The notes: generated by a model from the sequence alone, not told the origin. DNA of 64,000 nt from Rhizobium johnstonii 3841 (GCF_000009265.1 NC_008380.1:3911501-3975500); one strand, 5' to 3'; counted from the stretch's first letter, positions 44,048-52,508 are shown. Numbers and translations: made by a program.

Positions 44048-44773
44048 TTGAGCATCACGGAATTAAACAACAGCATTTCGACAGAGTCCTTCCGGCCGAG
44101 CCGCCGCCAGCAGCCGAGCCTGAAGATCCAGACCCCTGTTATCCACAGCGATGCGCCGCAGGCGCCGTTGGTGGATCTGGTCCTGAAGCGGGCGTTCGAC
44201 ATTGTTTCGTCGTTGAGCGCCCTCCTCGTCCTCGCCCCTTTCCTTCTGTTCGTCGCCCTGCTGATCAAGATCGACAGCCCAGGGCCGGTGCTCTTCAAGC
44301 AGACCCGCTGGGGCAAGAACTGCAAGGCCATCAAGGTCTACAAGTTCCGTTCCATGCGCACCGACCTCTGCGACGTCTCCGGCGTTGCCCAGACGGTGAT
44401 GAACGATCCGCGCGTCACTCGCGTCGGTGCCATTCTGCGCCGCACGAATGTCGATGAGTTGCCGCAGCTGCTGAACGTACTGCTGGGCCACATGTCGGTC
44501 GTCGGCCCGCGCTGCCATGCGATCGGCATGCGCGCCGGCGGCGTGCTCTACGAAGAGCTCGTACCGGAATACCATCAGCGCCATGCGATGCGCCCCGGCA
44601 TGACGGGTCTTGCTCAGATGCGCGGTCTGCGCGGTCCGACCGATCGTCCGGCCAAGGCCCGCGCCCGCATTGCCAGCGATCTCTACTACGTCGGGAATTT
44701 TTCGATCTTGATGGACATGCGCATCATTTTCGGAACCGTCGTGTCGGAGCTGACCCGCGGAAAAGGCTTCTAA
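44048..44773 (+). CDS. Polyprenyl-phosphate sugar-1-phosphate transferase (ExoY-like)
   Basis: About 241 residues. A disordered N-terminus of some 50 residues precedes a single membrane helix (LKRAFDIVSSLSALLVLAPF onward) and the bacterial sugar transferase domain: KIDSPGPVLFKQTRWGKN, YKFRSMRTD, NDPRVTRVGAILRRTNVDEL, MSVVGPRCHA and RPGMTGLAQM. It starts assembly of a polysaccharide repeat unit by loading a sugar phosphate on undecaprenyl phosphate at the inner membrane. It is distinct from PssA and no other polysaccharide gene is nearby. The start is uncertain: TTG 44048 or GTG 43982, both with weak ribosome sites. Confidence 0.85.
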   Translation: MSITELNNSISTESFRPSRRQQPSLKIQTPVIHSDAPQAPLVDLVLKRAFDIVSSLSALLVLAPFLLFVALLIKIDSPGPVLFKQTRWGKNCKAIKVYKFRSMRTDLCDVSGVAQTVMNDPRVTRVGAILRRTNVDELPQLLNVLLGHMSVVGPRCHAIGMRAGGVLYEELVPEYHQRHAMRPGMTGLAQMRGLRGPTDRPAKARARIASDLYYVGNFSILMDMRIIFGTVVSELTRGKGF

Positions 44774-44880
44774 AGCGCGTCGCGATCTTTCAGATTCGCT
44801 CCTCGCGCTTTAGTCTTTGTTTTTGCGCATGTCGCACAAAAAGCGATGCATACTTTGCGCGACATGCCTCCAAGCTTTAG
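44772..44880. repeat. Rhizobial intergenic repeat (AAAGCGCGTCGCGATC family)
   Basis: Inverted arms AAAGCGC / GCGCTTT (44773-44813) are followed by TTTTGCGCATGTCGC and the inverse GCGCGACATGC (44862-44872). It begins at the stop of the sugar transferase. Confidence 0.6.
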
Positions 44881-44905
44881 CTTTGTGAGAAAGGGCCGGC
44901 TGCCT

Positions 44906-44931
44906 CAGAGCAGCCGGTACCGGCTGCTCTG
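44906..44931. terminator. Perfect 26-base palindrome between converging genes
   Basis: CAGAGCAGCCGG, TA, CCGGCTGCTCTG. It lies between the plus-strand sugar transferase and the minus-strand luxR remnant and could stop transcription from either side, but neither side has a good T-run. Confidence 0.45.
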
Positions 44932-45702
44932 GCGACCGCCTGCATGCGGCTGACCTAATCGAGCTTGCGCATCGAGCTCTTCAGATAACCCACCCCGTAT
45001 GCGACGAGAGATCGAGAATGATCGCGATCTCGTCACCGCTCTTGCCGGCCGCCGACTACAGCGCCGCGCGTCTTTTTAGACGCGCAAAGGACGCTGAGCA
45101 CTTTGAATTGCTGGCTGGCATTCGATTTCTCGCCGGGTGAGCGTCTCCAACGGACCATCCCCCACGCTGCTGCTACGCGAAACCTTGTCCAGAAGCTCCA
45201 TGCAGCGGTAGAGCAGCGCCATCGCCTGCTCTCGCGTGGGCATAGGACAGCCGCCTGAGAAGGCGAAGATGTATTGTTTCAGGTCAGCGTCTTGCGGCGT
45301 GAAGGCGAAGGTATTCTTCAGCCCATGCATCTGAAAGAGCACGTTGAGTTTGCGGTTTTCCTGATTGGCGGCGCTGCCCGCAAACGACCCCTCCTCGCAG
45401 AAGATCGGCACGATCGTCCGCTTCATCGCGGTCACGAGTCTGCTGCAATAGAAGAGATCGGCAGCCTCGTAAAAGCCGACAAGGCTTTGCGGCCGATTGC
45501 TGATCAACCGGTTTTCGGTGAAAGCTGTGCGGTCGCCCCGCGGGAAAGCCGAGAGCAGATAGAAATCGAAGCCCGCAAGCTTCGCCATCGCGTCGAGCCG
45601 TTCCGTGCCGTCGTCGGCCGAAACCCCGGCGCCATCGGCCTGCGAAGGCGAAAATGCAGCATCCTCAGCGCAGTCGCCGACTGCGCGTTCACGTCTTTTC
45701 AT
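44926..45702 (-). pseudogene. Decayed LuxR-type quorum-sensing regulator
   Basis: The intact part (45076-45702, 208 codons) has an autoinducer-binding-like domain (AKLAGFDFYLLSAFPRGD, FYEAADLFYCSR, FAFSGGCPMP) and reaches the opening of the LuxR helix-turn-helix, LETLTRREIEC. A repeat element then supplies PAIQSAQRPLRV and a stop. Beyond it, in other frames, the rest of the HTH is still readable: GKSGDEIAIILDLSSHT, then after a frameshift LKSSMRKLD, a TAG, and VSRMQAVARA. The gene therefore lost DNA binding by repeat insertion plus later decay. The truncated protein could still be made. Confidence 0.82.
45056..45112. repeat. Palindromic rhizobial repeat inserted in luxR HTH
   Basis: Runs from CTACAGCGCCGCGCGTC through TAGACGCGCAAAGGACGCT to ACTTTGAATTG. 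The core GCGCGTC / GACGCGC is a hairpin. The pattern is a frequent rhizobial intergenic repeat; here it interrupts coding sequence. Confidence 0.7.
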
Positions 45703-46096
45703 CTTCGTATCCTCGTATGGCCAGCTTCGGCTCGACCTCGCTGCCGGCGGCGAAAACTTCGCGCCGGGGCATCAGCCAAGACGGTTTCTGCCCGCATCCC
45801 GAGGATACGAAGCATCAAAAACACGAACTGGACTGATACAGCGGGAAGAACGGAGACGAAGTCTTGCGCTCATTCTTATGTTGCCGCCCTTATGAGATCG
45901 TCCCGGAAAATCAGCGAATATTTATTCCGCATGGCTCCCATGCAGGCGCTTCAAATTGCCGTAGCGGCAGGCAGCCGCCCCCCATCATCGGCCAGGCGTC
46001 TAAATTTGTTATCAAAGTCTTACGATGGGTTTAGGCAATTTTTAAATGTGGCAGGCTAGAGTGGGGTTCGTGGTCTTGCGTTGTGTAGAGAGTCCA
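45703..46096. other. Intergenic region upstream of sciP
   Basis: About 390 bases with no supported gene. The 3' part (45990-46060) is AT-rich and contains a CtrA-like box at 46031-46045. Confidence 0.5.
46031..46045 (+). promoter_or_regulatory. CtrA-like box upstream of sciP
   Basis: TTAG-N7-TTAA differs in one base from the CtrA consensus TTAA-N7-TTAA and lies 51 bases before the sciP start. In Caulobacter sciP is a CtrA-activated gene, which fits. Confidence 0.6.
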
Positions 46097-46372
46097 ATGA
46101 CCGAAATGATACGTCCCCGAGTAAAATATGTCATCGGCCCCGATGGCAGCCCCCTGACGATCGCGGATCTTCCGCCGCCCAATACGCGGCGCTGGGTGAT
46201 TCGCCGGAAGGCAGAGGTTGTCGCGGCTGTCCGCGGTGGCTTGTTGAGCTTGGAAGAGGCCTGCGAGCGTTACACGCTCACGGTCGAAGAATTCCTGTCC
46301 TGGCAGTCGTCGATCAACAGCCACGGTCTTGCCGGCCTGCGCACCACGCGCATTCAGCAATATCGTCACTGA
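46097..46372 (+). CDS. sciP: CtrA inhibitor SciP (DUF1153)
   Basis: A 91-residue protein with the full family sequence: RVKYVIGPDGSPLTIADLPP, TRRWVIRRKAEVVAAVRGGL and EEACERYTLTVEEFLSWQ, ending GLAGLRTTRIQQYR. SciP is a small helix-turn-helix factor that binds CtrA or its promoters and shuts down CtrA-dependent transcription in early cell cycle (Caulobacter). Start chosen at ATG 46097; the open frame upstream has no ribosome site. Proximity to ctrA and chpT supports the call. Confidence 0.93.
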   Translation: MTEMIRPRVKYVIGPDGSPLTIADLPPPNTRRWVIRRKAEVVAAVRGGLLSLEEACERYTLTVEEFLSWQSSINSHGLAGLRTTRIQQYRH

Positions 46373-46395
46373 TCACACCCCAGCATTGACGACAT

Positions 46396-46884
46396 TTATT
46401 TCGGGCCGGACGCATCTCCCATGAGGGAATGAAGAAGGCCCGAAATCATTGACGAGGCCGCGTAGCACCAGAGGCCGGGCTGCGTGAAGGCATCCGCCAG
46501 CCCCGTCGTCTTCGCCGCCGCAATGACGATCGCGACGAGCAGCACATCCATCATCGACCACTTGGACAGATGCGGTACGACGCGACGATAGAACAGGCTG
46601 CCGCCCCCACCCCCGGCGGCCGTCGCTTCTGCGGTGATCCCCATCGCCTCCACGGTGATGCCGATCATCTTCAGAAACGGGAGCAGGATCGAAACCAGGG
46701 CGACGATTGCCGCCAGCAGCCCGTCCCCGCCTTGCCAAAGCGAGACGATGATTTCGATGAGCGACGGCGTTTCGTCGAAGAAATACAGCGTCTCGAAACG
46801 GACCAGCGGCAAGACGAGGCCGAGCGCCAGGAAGAACGGCGCAGCCACGAGAAGCACGGGGCGAGCCATCGAAAGCGCACTCAT
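46396..46884 (-). CDS. PqiA-like membrane protein
   Basis: A 162-residue protein with about four membrane segments (PVLLVAAPFFLALGLVLPLV; GLLAAIVALVSILLPFLKMI; SMMDVLLVAIVIAAAK; AASSMISGLLHSL). The sequence matches the membrane part of paraquat-inducible protein A, including LVLPLVRFE and LSKWSMMDV. The cytoplasmic CxxC zinc ribbons of full-length PqiA are missing, so it corresponds to one half only. Function in rhizobia is unknown; PqiA proteins are tied to envelope lipid handling. Confidence 0.78.
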   Translation of the reverse strand: MSALSMARPVLLVAAPFFLALGLVLPLVRFETLYFFDETPSLIEIIVSLWQGGDGLLAAIVALVSILLPFLKMIGITVEAMGITAEATAAGGGGGSLFYRRVVPHLSKWSMMDVLLVAIVIAAAKTTGLADAFTQPGLWCYAASSMISGLLHSLMGDASGPK

Positions 46885-47017
46885 TGCCCTGAACCTCTCA
46901 TCGATCCGGCATTTTGCATGAACACTCTGTCTCCTGCCTGTATTGCCTCCACGGCTTGGCACGACCGCGCCCCCATGTCACGGTCCGCTACGACAATATC
47001 GGTTATGAGGAAAGACA

Positions 47018-47296
47018 ATGGACATTCGAAGTGAGGAAGGCGTCTCCGGCGGCCGCTATGCGGCCGAGGTCGAAGGGCACGAGGCGGAGATGACCTATTC
47101 ACGCACATCGCCGAAGCTGGTCATCATCGATCACACCGCCGTTCCCGATGCGCTGCGCGGCAAAGGTGTCGGCCAGGCACTAGCGCTCCACGCCGTAGAG
47201 GCAGCCCGCACCGGCGGCTGGAAGATCTTCCCGCTCTGCCCATTTTTCAAGGCGCAGGCGCAACGCCATCCGGAATGGAAGGATGTCGTGAATTAA
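47018..47296 (+). CDS. GNAT-type small N-acetyltransferase (YjdJ-like)
   Basis: A 92-residue single-domain protein of the short GNAT group. The acetyl-CoA-binding loop region reads DHTAVPDALRGKGVGQALAL, followed by AARTGGWKIFPLCPFFKAQA. The target is unknown. The ATG at 47018 starts 134 bases upstream-divergent from the PqiA-like gene. Confidence 0.82.
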   Translation: MDIRSEEGVSGGRYAAEVEGHEAEMTYSRTSPKLVIIDHTAVPDALRGKGVGQALALHAVEAARTGGWKIFPLCPFFKAQAQRHPEWKDVVN

Positions 47297-47346
47297 TGCA
47301 TGTCGCCCCAAAAACGCACAGCGGGTTTTGGGACAAGGACATGCAT
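47296..47346. repeat. ATGCATGTC palindromic repeat
   Basis: Arms ATGCATGTC (47296-47304) and GACATGCAT flank a core with CCCCAAAA / TTTTGGG. It immediately follows the stop of the GNAT gene and may serve as its transcript end. Confidence 0.6.
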
Positions 47347-47503
47347 AAGACAAATCGTCCCCGCGGGGGAAGAATCTCGTTTCGCATGGGAGCGACACCA
47401 TAAGGCAAACACCAAAAGCCATGTATAACGGACAGCGCGCCCATCATACATGGCTTCTCAGTGGCGATCCCAGGGCGCCGAAGCCGGCACCCAGCCGTTT
47501 CTG

Positions 47504-47854
47504 TTACGCCCTTGCTCTGGCGCCGCCGTCACGCTCTTCCAGCGCTGTGGCCCTTGCATATTCCGCCTGCATCTCCTCGAGCGCCATTTCCAGCGTCTCT
47601 TCCTGCATCTTCAGTTCCTTGATCGAAACCTGCAGGTTGTCGGCCCGCTGACGCGCGGCCTTGGCGAAGGTCGGATAAGCAAAGTGATTCGGGTCGGAAA
47701 TACCGGACTTCTTTTCCTCGACGACGATCTGGCTCTCCAGATCCTTCGTCATCCGTTCGAATTCGGACATCATCATCTGCAACTGCTGCAACTGACGTCG
47801 TTTTTCGTTCACCTGAAATTCCTTCAGGCGAACGAGACTTTCTCGCGACTTCAT
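47504..47854 (-). CDS. FliJ-like coiled-coil protein
   Basis: A 116-residue, almost wholly helical protein starting MKSRESLVRLKEFQVNEKRR, as in FliJ-type flagellar export chaperones. Heptad-rich segments run to the end (LQMMMSEFERMTKDLESQIV; LKMQEETLEMALEEMQ). The second of two close ATGs (47854) has GGGAG at suitable spacing. It is divergent from ctrA, across a shared regulatory region. Other flagellar genes are not in this window, so a strict flagellar role is likely but not proven. Confidence 0.72.
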   Translation of the reverse strand: MKSRESLVRLKEFQVNEKRRQLQQLQMMMSEFERMTKDLESQIVVEEKKSGISDPNHFAYPTFAKAARQRADNLQVSIKELKMQEETLEMALEEMQAEYARATALEERDGGARARA

Positions 47855-48290
47855 ACGCATTACTCCCGTGATGCGAGACCCCGGCTCAACTTGAAACCGC
47901 CCTGCGCGCCGCTTTGACACGGTTTGCTGAAAAATTTCCTGCGATATTAACAAATACCTACCGCTGGTAACCTTTCGTTTACGGGCATCGTTAATGATAG
48001 GCCCGATGATTTAAGGGTCGGTAAATGCCGTGGCATTAAGTTCGAACCTTTTCATTGGCGAGTCGGATGAATCACTTAGCGCTGTTTCCTAATGTTAAAG
48101 TTGAGGAGCACCTTTTTGAGATTCTTATTGGAAAACAGAGAAATGGAAAAATTGTTTAATAAATTCGATACTCCTTGCCAGAGTGAATTAGAATTTGTTA
48201 ACCATTTCGTGGCAGCTTTCAAATCACGTAGCGTGTTCGGTATCGTGTAGGGGGCCAGACCACCTTTCGGCGGCGGTAAAGGGGATAATT
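47855..48290. promoter_or_regulatory. ctrA upstream region with CtrA-like boxes and GANTC sites
   Basis: About 435 AT-rich bases between the FliJ-like gene and ctrA. It holds TTAA-N7-TAAA at 48011-48025, ATTA-N7-TTAA at 48187-48201, and two CcrM-type sites, GAGTC (48060-48064) and GAATC (48069-48073), five bases apart. In Caulobacter, ctrA transcription is controlled by its own product and by GANTC methylation. The arrangement here suggests the same, but start sites are not known. Confidence 0.6.
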
Positions 48291-48992
48291 ATGCGGGTAC
48301 TTCTAATCGAGGATGACAGCGCGACAGCGCAGAGCATCGAGTTGATGCTTAAATCAGAGAGTTTTAATGTTTATACCACCGATCTCGGTGAAGAAGGCGT
48401 CGATCTGGGCAAGCTGTATGATTATGATATCATCCTTCTCGATCTGAACCTGCCCGACATGTCCGGATATGAAGTGCTTCGCACTCTCCGGCTGTCCAAG
48501 GTCAAGACGCCCATCCTTATTCTGTCGGGGATGGCCGGCATCGAAGACAAGGTTCGCGGCCTCGGTTTCGGCGCTGACGACTACATGACCAAGCCGTTCC
48601 ACAAGGACGAGCTCGTCGCCCGCATCCACGCTATCGTCCGCCGCTCCAAGGGCCACGCCCAGTCGGTCATCATGACCGGCGAGCTGATCGTCAACCTCGA
48701 TGCCAAGACTGTCGAAGTCGGCGGCCAGCGCGTCCACCTGACGGGCAAGGAATATCAGATGCTGGAGCTGCTTTCGCTCCGCAAGGGCACCACCCTCACC
48801 AAGGAAATGTTCCTGAACCACCTCTACGGCGGCATGGACGAGCCGGAACTGAAGATCATCGACGTCTTCATCTGCAAGCTTCGCAAGAAGCTCGCCAATG
48901 CTGCCGGCGGCGCCAACTACATCGAGACCGTCTGGGGCCGTGGTTACGTTCTTCGCGAGCCGGATGGTGCCGAATACGCCGAAACCGCCTGA
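48291..48992 (+). CDS. ctrA: Cell-cycle master response regulator CtrA
   Basis: A 233-residue OmpR-class regulator. The receiver begins MRVLLIEDDS with phospho-acceptor Asp51 in LLDLNLPDMSG and lysine in MTKPFHKDEL. The winged helix carries LTGKEYQMLELLSLRKGTTL, PELKIIDVFICKLRKKL and WGRGYVL, nearly identical to CtrA across alphaproteobacteria. It controls division, replication and motility genes and is essential in rhizobia. AAAGGGG lies before the ATG. The C-terminal AETA end resembles the degradation-competent CtrA terminus, which in Caulobacter ends in two alanines. Confidence 0.98.
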   Translation: MRVLLIEDDSATAQSIELMLKSESFNVYTTDLGEEGVDLGKLYDYDIILLDLNLPDMSGYEVLRTLRLSKVKTPILILSGMAGIEDKVRGLGFGADDYMTKPFHKDELVARIHAIVRRSKGHAQSVIMTGELIVNLDAKTVEVGGQRVHLTGKEYQMLELLSLRKGTTLTKEMFLNHLYGGMDEPELKIIDVFICKLRKKLANAAGGANYIETVWGRGYVLREPDGAEYAETA

Positions 48993-49029
48993 TTATTTCT
49001 TTCCGATCCCCCTTATCGGATAAACGAAG

Positions 49030-49056
49030 ATCCCGCCCTCTCGGCGGGATTTTTCG
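49030..49056. terminator. Bidirectional terminator after ctrA
   Basis: Stem ATCCCGCC / GGCGGGAT with a five-base loop, followed by TTTTTCG on the plus strand. It lies 38 bases after the ctrA stop. A second hairpin (GATCTCAGGC / GCCTGAGATC, 49102-49128) lies downstream and may serve the converging receiver gene. Confidence 0.85.
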
Positions 49057-49230
49057 TTCTGCCTACGGTAATAGTAATAAGAATCCGCCCTCGCAGCACA
49101 TGATCTCAGGCTGGATCGGCCTGAGATCCTCTGTTATTTCGATCTAGGAAATAGTGCGGGGCGGCCGAAACGGCTTGCACGCGGCATCATGCTCCAGCGA
49201 TGCCGGTATCGGCGGAAAGAGATCTGCCTG

Positions 49231-49593
49231 TCAGGCGGCGATCGCGCGGTTTCCGAAAACGGCGGTCAGGATCTTGCGATCGAACGGTTTCAGCAGGAAG
49301 TCGGTGGCCCCGGCCCGTTTGCCTGCCATCAGTTTCTTCAGATCCGCCTCGACGACGCAGTAGTAGATCTTGACCTCTTTGCCGCCCTCCATGGCACGGA
49401 TGGCAGCGATGAGGTCGAGGGCGCCTTCCATGCCGGAATCGACGATCAGATATTCCGGCAGCTCCGCCTGGCAGCGCTGCAGCGCCTCGCCGGCGTTGGA
49501 GGCCTCGCTGACGAGAAAGTCGAGTTCGGAGAGAATGCGCTTGCCGACCTTGCGGACGATGTCCGAATTATCGGTGATCATGAACCTTTGCAT
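49231..49593 (-). CDS. Single-domain response regulator
   Basis: A 120-residue stand-alone receiver. Asp52 in IVDSGMEG is the likely phospho-acceptor, and the lysine in LLKPFD is present. The acidic pocket is TDNSD instead of the usual consecutive DD, which may alter metal binding. It lies between chpT and ctrA, on the same strand as chpT and about 120 bases from it. It could take part in the CckA-ChpT phosphorelay, as CpdR does, but it is not CpdR by sequence. Confidence 0.82.
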   Translation of the reverse strand: MQRFMITDNSDIVRKVGKRILSELDFLVSEASNAGEALQRCQAELPEYLIVDSGMEGALDLIAAIRAMEGGKEVKIYYCVVEADLKKLMAGKRAGATDFLLKPFDRKILTAVFGNRAIAA

Positions 49594-49714
49594 GGCCGCT
49601 CCTTTGCCCCCGCATTCGTCGCAGCAAGAGGCCTCTTACAACCCTGGAGAATAGGTCCATCAGGCTAACGAATCGTTACCGGACGGGGCGCCGACACAGG
49701 TGCGCGCCCCGAAA

Positions 49715-50362
49715 TCAGGCTGCCGCAGCCACTGCCGTGAACACCAGTTCGTCGGCGCTGGCGCTGTGATCAAGCGTCATTCCGCACTCCTGCGCCAGAA
49801 GCACGGTGTAATAGGGCTGGATCGAATGGGCATCGATCGCTTCCTCGATAGTGCCGGTCGATATCTCGACGAACTTCGGCGGCAGGCGCATCAGTTTGCC
49901 TTTGGACGTCAGCTTGAACTTCGCATCGAACTCGGGATTTTCGAGCGTTACCTCGAGCACGCCGCCGCGCGGAATGGCGGAATAGGCAACGAGGAAGAGG
50001 TTGAGCAGCAGCTTGACACGGTTCTTGGCGACGATGGCGCGCGGTCCGTTCCAGATCACCTCGGTCTTCTTTTCGGCGACGGCGAAATCCTTGGCTGCGC
50101 GCTCGGCCTCGCCGGTGTCGATCGAGGCGCCGACGGAGCCCGACGCGCCGAAGGCGAGACGTGCGAATTTCAGGCGGACGGAAGCATTGAGCGCGCTGGT
50201 GCGGATCAGGTCCATCGCATCGGCATCGGCGCCGCCTTCATCCAGGAGCTCCAGCCCGTTATTGATCGCGCCGACCGGCGAGATGACATCGTGGCAAACG
50301 CGGCTGCAAAGAAGCGCGGCCAGATCCGGGCCGGACAGGGTGAGATTGGGGTTCTTGGACAT
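49715..50362 (-). CDS. chpT: Histidine phosphotransferase ChpT
   Basis: About 215 residues. The DHp-like N-terminus carries the phospho-histidine in LLCSRVCHDVISPVGAINNG (His24), followed by a helical pair and a degenerate ATPase-like C-terminal domain (LLLNLFLVAYSAIPRGG). ChpT passes phosphate from CckA to CtrA and CpdR. AGGAGA precedes two adjacent ATGs; the second has better spacing. Location next to ctrA is characteristic of rhizobia and their relatives. Confidence 0.94.
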   Translation of the reverse strand: MSKNPNLTLSGPDLAALLCSRVCHDVISPVGAINNGLELLDEGGADADAMDLIRTSALNASVRLKFARLAFGASGSVGASIDTGEAERAAKDFAVAEKKTEVIWNGPRAIVAKNRVKLLLNLFLVAYSAIPRGGVLEVTLENPEFDAKFKLTSKGKLMRLPPKFVEISTGTIEEAIDAHSIQPYYTVLLAQECGMTLDHSASADELVFTAVAAAA

Positions 50363-50556
50363 CATTGTCTCCTGATGGGCGGCAATTTCATTGCGCCCGG
50401 AATATGCTTCATCAAAATTGCGCGAAGTTTGCGATCGTACTCGATGCCATAATGACACCATATTTGGTAAACCGATTGTTAAGATCATCGGCGCAAAATG
50501 CACCAATCGCCGCGAGCGGTTGCCCGCTCTCAGCCAAACGACGAACGGATGACACC

Positions 50557-51144
50557 ATGCGCCCTCAATTTCCGCACCGATTCATCGGCTTCTGCAGGTT
50601 ACTTTCGGCCCTCATCTTCTCCTCGCTGATGGTTGCCGGGCCGGCTGCCGCCCAGGACAACGGCCAGTATACGATGCAGGAAATCGTCGACGCCGGCCAC
50701 TCCTTCTTCGGCTCCGCCAGCGGCGGGCTTGCCAAAGTGGTCGAGAGTGCCTTCCAGAAATACGGCCTGCCGAACGGCTATATCCTCGGACAGGAAGGCG
50801 GCGGCGCCTTCATCGCCGGCCTGACCTATGGCGAAGGCCAACTGAACACCAAGAACGCCGGCGAACATAATCTCTACTGGCAAGGCCCCTCGCTCGGCCT
50901 CGATTACGGCGGCCAGGGCTCACGCGTGATGATGCTGGTCTACGACCTGCCCTCCGTCAACGGCATCTATGCCCGCTTTGGCGGCGTCAGCGGCTCGGCC
51001 TATGTGATCGCCGGCTTCGGCATGACGCTGCTCAAGAACAACGACGTGCTGGTCGTGCCGATCCGCACCGGCGTCGGTGCTCGCCTCGGCGTCAATGTCG
51101 GCTATCTCAAGATCACCCAGGCGCCGACCTGGAACCCCTTCTGA
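50557..51144 (+). CDS. DUF1134 exported protein
   Basis: A 195-residue protein with signal peptide (FCRLLSALIFSSLMVAGPAAA). The conserved domain reads MQEIVDAGHSFFGSASGGLA, then GLPNGYILGQEGGGAFIAGL, GPSLGLDYGGQGSRVMMLVY and RTGVGARLGVNVGYLKI. It resembles YSC84-type lipid-binding folds in its glycine-rich strands. Function is unknown; widespread in alphaproteobacteria. Divergent from chpT. Confidence 0.83.
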   Translation: MRPQFPHRFIGFCRLLSALIFSSLMVAGPAAAQDNGQYTMQEIVDAGHSFFGSASGGLAKVVESAFQKYGLPNGYILGQEGGGAFIAGLTYGEGQLNTKNAGEHNLYWQGPSLGLDYGGQGSRVMMLVYDLPSVNGIYARFGGVSGSAYVIAGFGMTLLKNNDVLVVPIRTGVGARLGVNVGYLKITQAPTWNPF

Positions 51145-51260
51145 GGCCTCAAAGCCGCTGGAATCTGCCGCCGTCCCCACCGGCGGCCTTGCCATGCGCG
51201 TCACGCGTGCTTAATCATCGCGGCTGACCTCGTATCAACCTTCTTACCGATGGCCGCGCC

Positions 51261-52424
51261 GTGATCGAATATGCTCTCTTGTTCGGATTGGGCTTCCTGA
51301 CCGCGGCCTTCCTCGTCTTTCTGGTCTCGCCCGCCGTTCACCGCCGCATCGTCTGGTATACGGAGAACAGGCTGAAAGCGACGATGCCGCTGAGCCCGCA
51401 GGAGGTCCGCGCCCAGAAAGACATGGTGCGCGCGCTCTATGCCGCCGAAAACGCCCGCACCACCCAGGACCTTCTGCGTGAGCGCGAGAAATCCCTGTCG
51501 TTCCAGCTTCGCCACGACGCCCTCGCCGTCGATGCCGGCAGGCTTGCCACCGAGATCGGCGAATTGCAGGCCCAGATCGGCGAGATGCATGTCGAGGCAG
51601 CCGACCAGCGCTCGCATCTGCGCAAGGACGAGAACTATATCAGCCAGTTGAAGACCAATCTGCATATTGCCGAGCAGTCCGCTGTCAACAAGGAGAGCGA
51701 ACTGGCGACGATGCGGACGCGGCTGAGCAAGCTCGGTGAACAGGCCGATGGGCTGAGAATAGACCTGGCCGCGCGCGAGACCGAGGCGGAGAGCCTGAAA
51801 TTCCGCGTCAACGCGCTGCGCGACGAACGCGACACGCTGCGCCAGGACGTCAGCCTGCTGCAGAAGCGCGCCAAGGATGCCGAACAGAAACTGACGCAGC
51901 AGCAGCATATGGTGATCCGCCTGGAGGACAAGGCCGCGCGCGAGAGCGCTTCCGCCATCGAAAAGGAAACCCTGGTCGCGCGCCGCCAGCAGGAGATCGC
52001 CAGGCTGAAGGAGCAGTTGAAGGCCGCCAACGCCGAGATCCGCAAGGTCAACCGGGTGCTGCGCGACGCCGGCCTTGCCGGGATGGCCGCGGAGCTGCCG
52101 CCGGAAATGACGGAAGACACGACCACATTCACGCTCGACACCGCCATAGTCACGGCTGAGATGGGCGAGGATGTCCGTAAACGCAGCGCCGCCCTGGCCG
52201 AGCGCCTGCAAAAGGCAAAGGCCGTAGCCGGACGCGATGGTGCGATCCGCGAGGAAATCGCCTCGATTGCCGCCAATATGGTGGCGCTGACCGCACTGAA
52301 CGAAGGTCCCTCCTCACCGATCCGCACGCTGCTCGTCGAAGCTGCTGAAAAGAAGCCGAACGATCGTGTCAACCTTGCCGACAGGGCAGCCGCGATCCTC
52401 GCCGATCCCCCGAGCGTCCGATAG
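51261..52424 (+). CDS. Coiled-coil protein with N-terminal membrane anchor
   Basis: A 387-residue protein with one N-terminal membrane helix (YALLFGLGFLTAAFLVFLVS) followed by a long cytoplasmic coiled coil from about residue 45 to 285, rich in Leu, Glu, Arg and Gln heptads. A less structured C-terminal 100 residues follows. Starts at GTG 51261; no ATG fits. No enzyme motif is present. It may scaffold a membrane-associated complex; I do not recognise the family by function. Confidence 0.75.
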   Translation: MIEYALLFGLGFLTAAFLVFLVSPAVHRRIVWYTENRLKATMPLSPQEVRAQKDMVRALYAAENARTTQDLLREREKSLSFQLRHDALAVDAGRLATEIGELQAQIGEMHVEAADQRSHLRKDENYISQLKTNLHIAEQSAVNKESELATMRTRLSKLGEQADGLRIDLAARETEAESLKFRVNALRDERDTLRQDVSLLQKRAKDAEQKLTQQQHMVIRLEDKAARESASAIEKETLVARRQQEIARLKEQLKAANAEIRKVNRVLRDAGLAGMAAELPPEMTEDTTTFTLDTAIVTAEMGEDVRKRSAALAERLQKAKAVAGRDGAIREEIASIAANMVALTALNEGPSSPIRTLLVEAAEKKPNDRVNLADRAAAILADPPSVR

Positions 52425-52508
52425 GACGCGCGGCGCGCCATCATGTTTGACCACCATGTTTGAATTGACGCAGAACCCTGAAATCAATCCGATTTGAGAG
52501 GATATGCG

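Noticed and set aside
44048..44773. Sugar transferase as pssA
   Set aside because: The N-terminus and the conserved blocks differ from the PssA sequence type, so only the family call is made.
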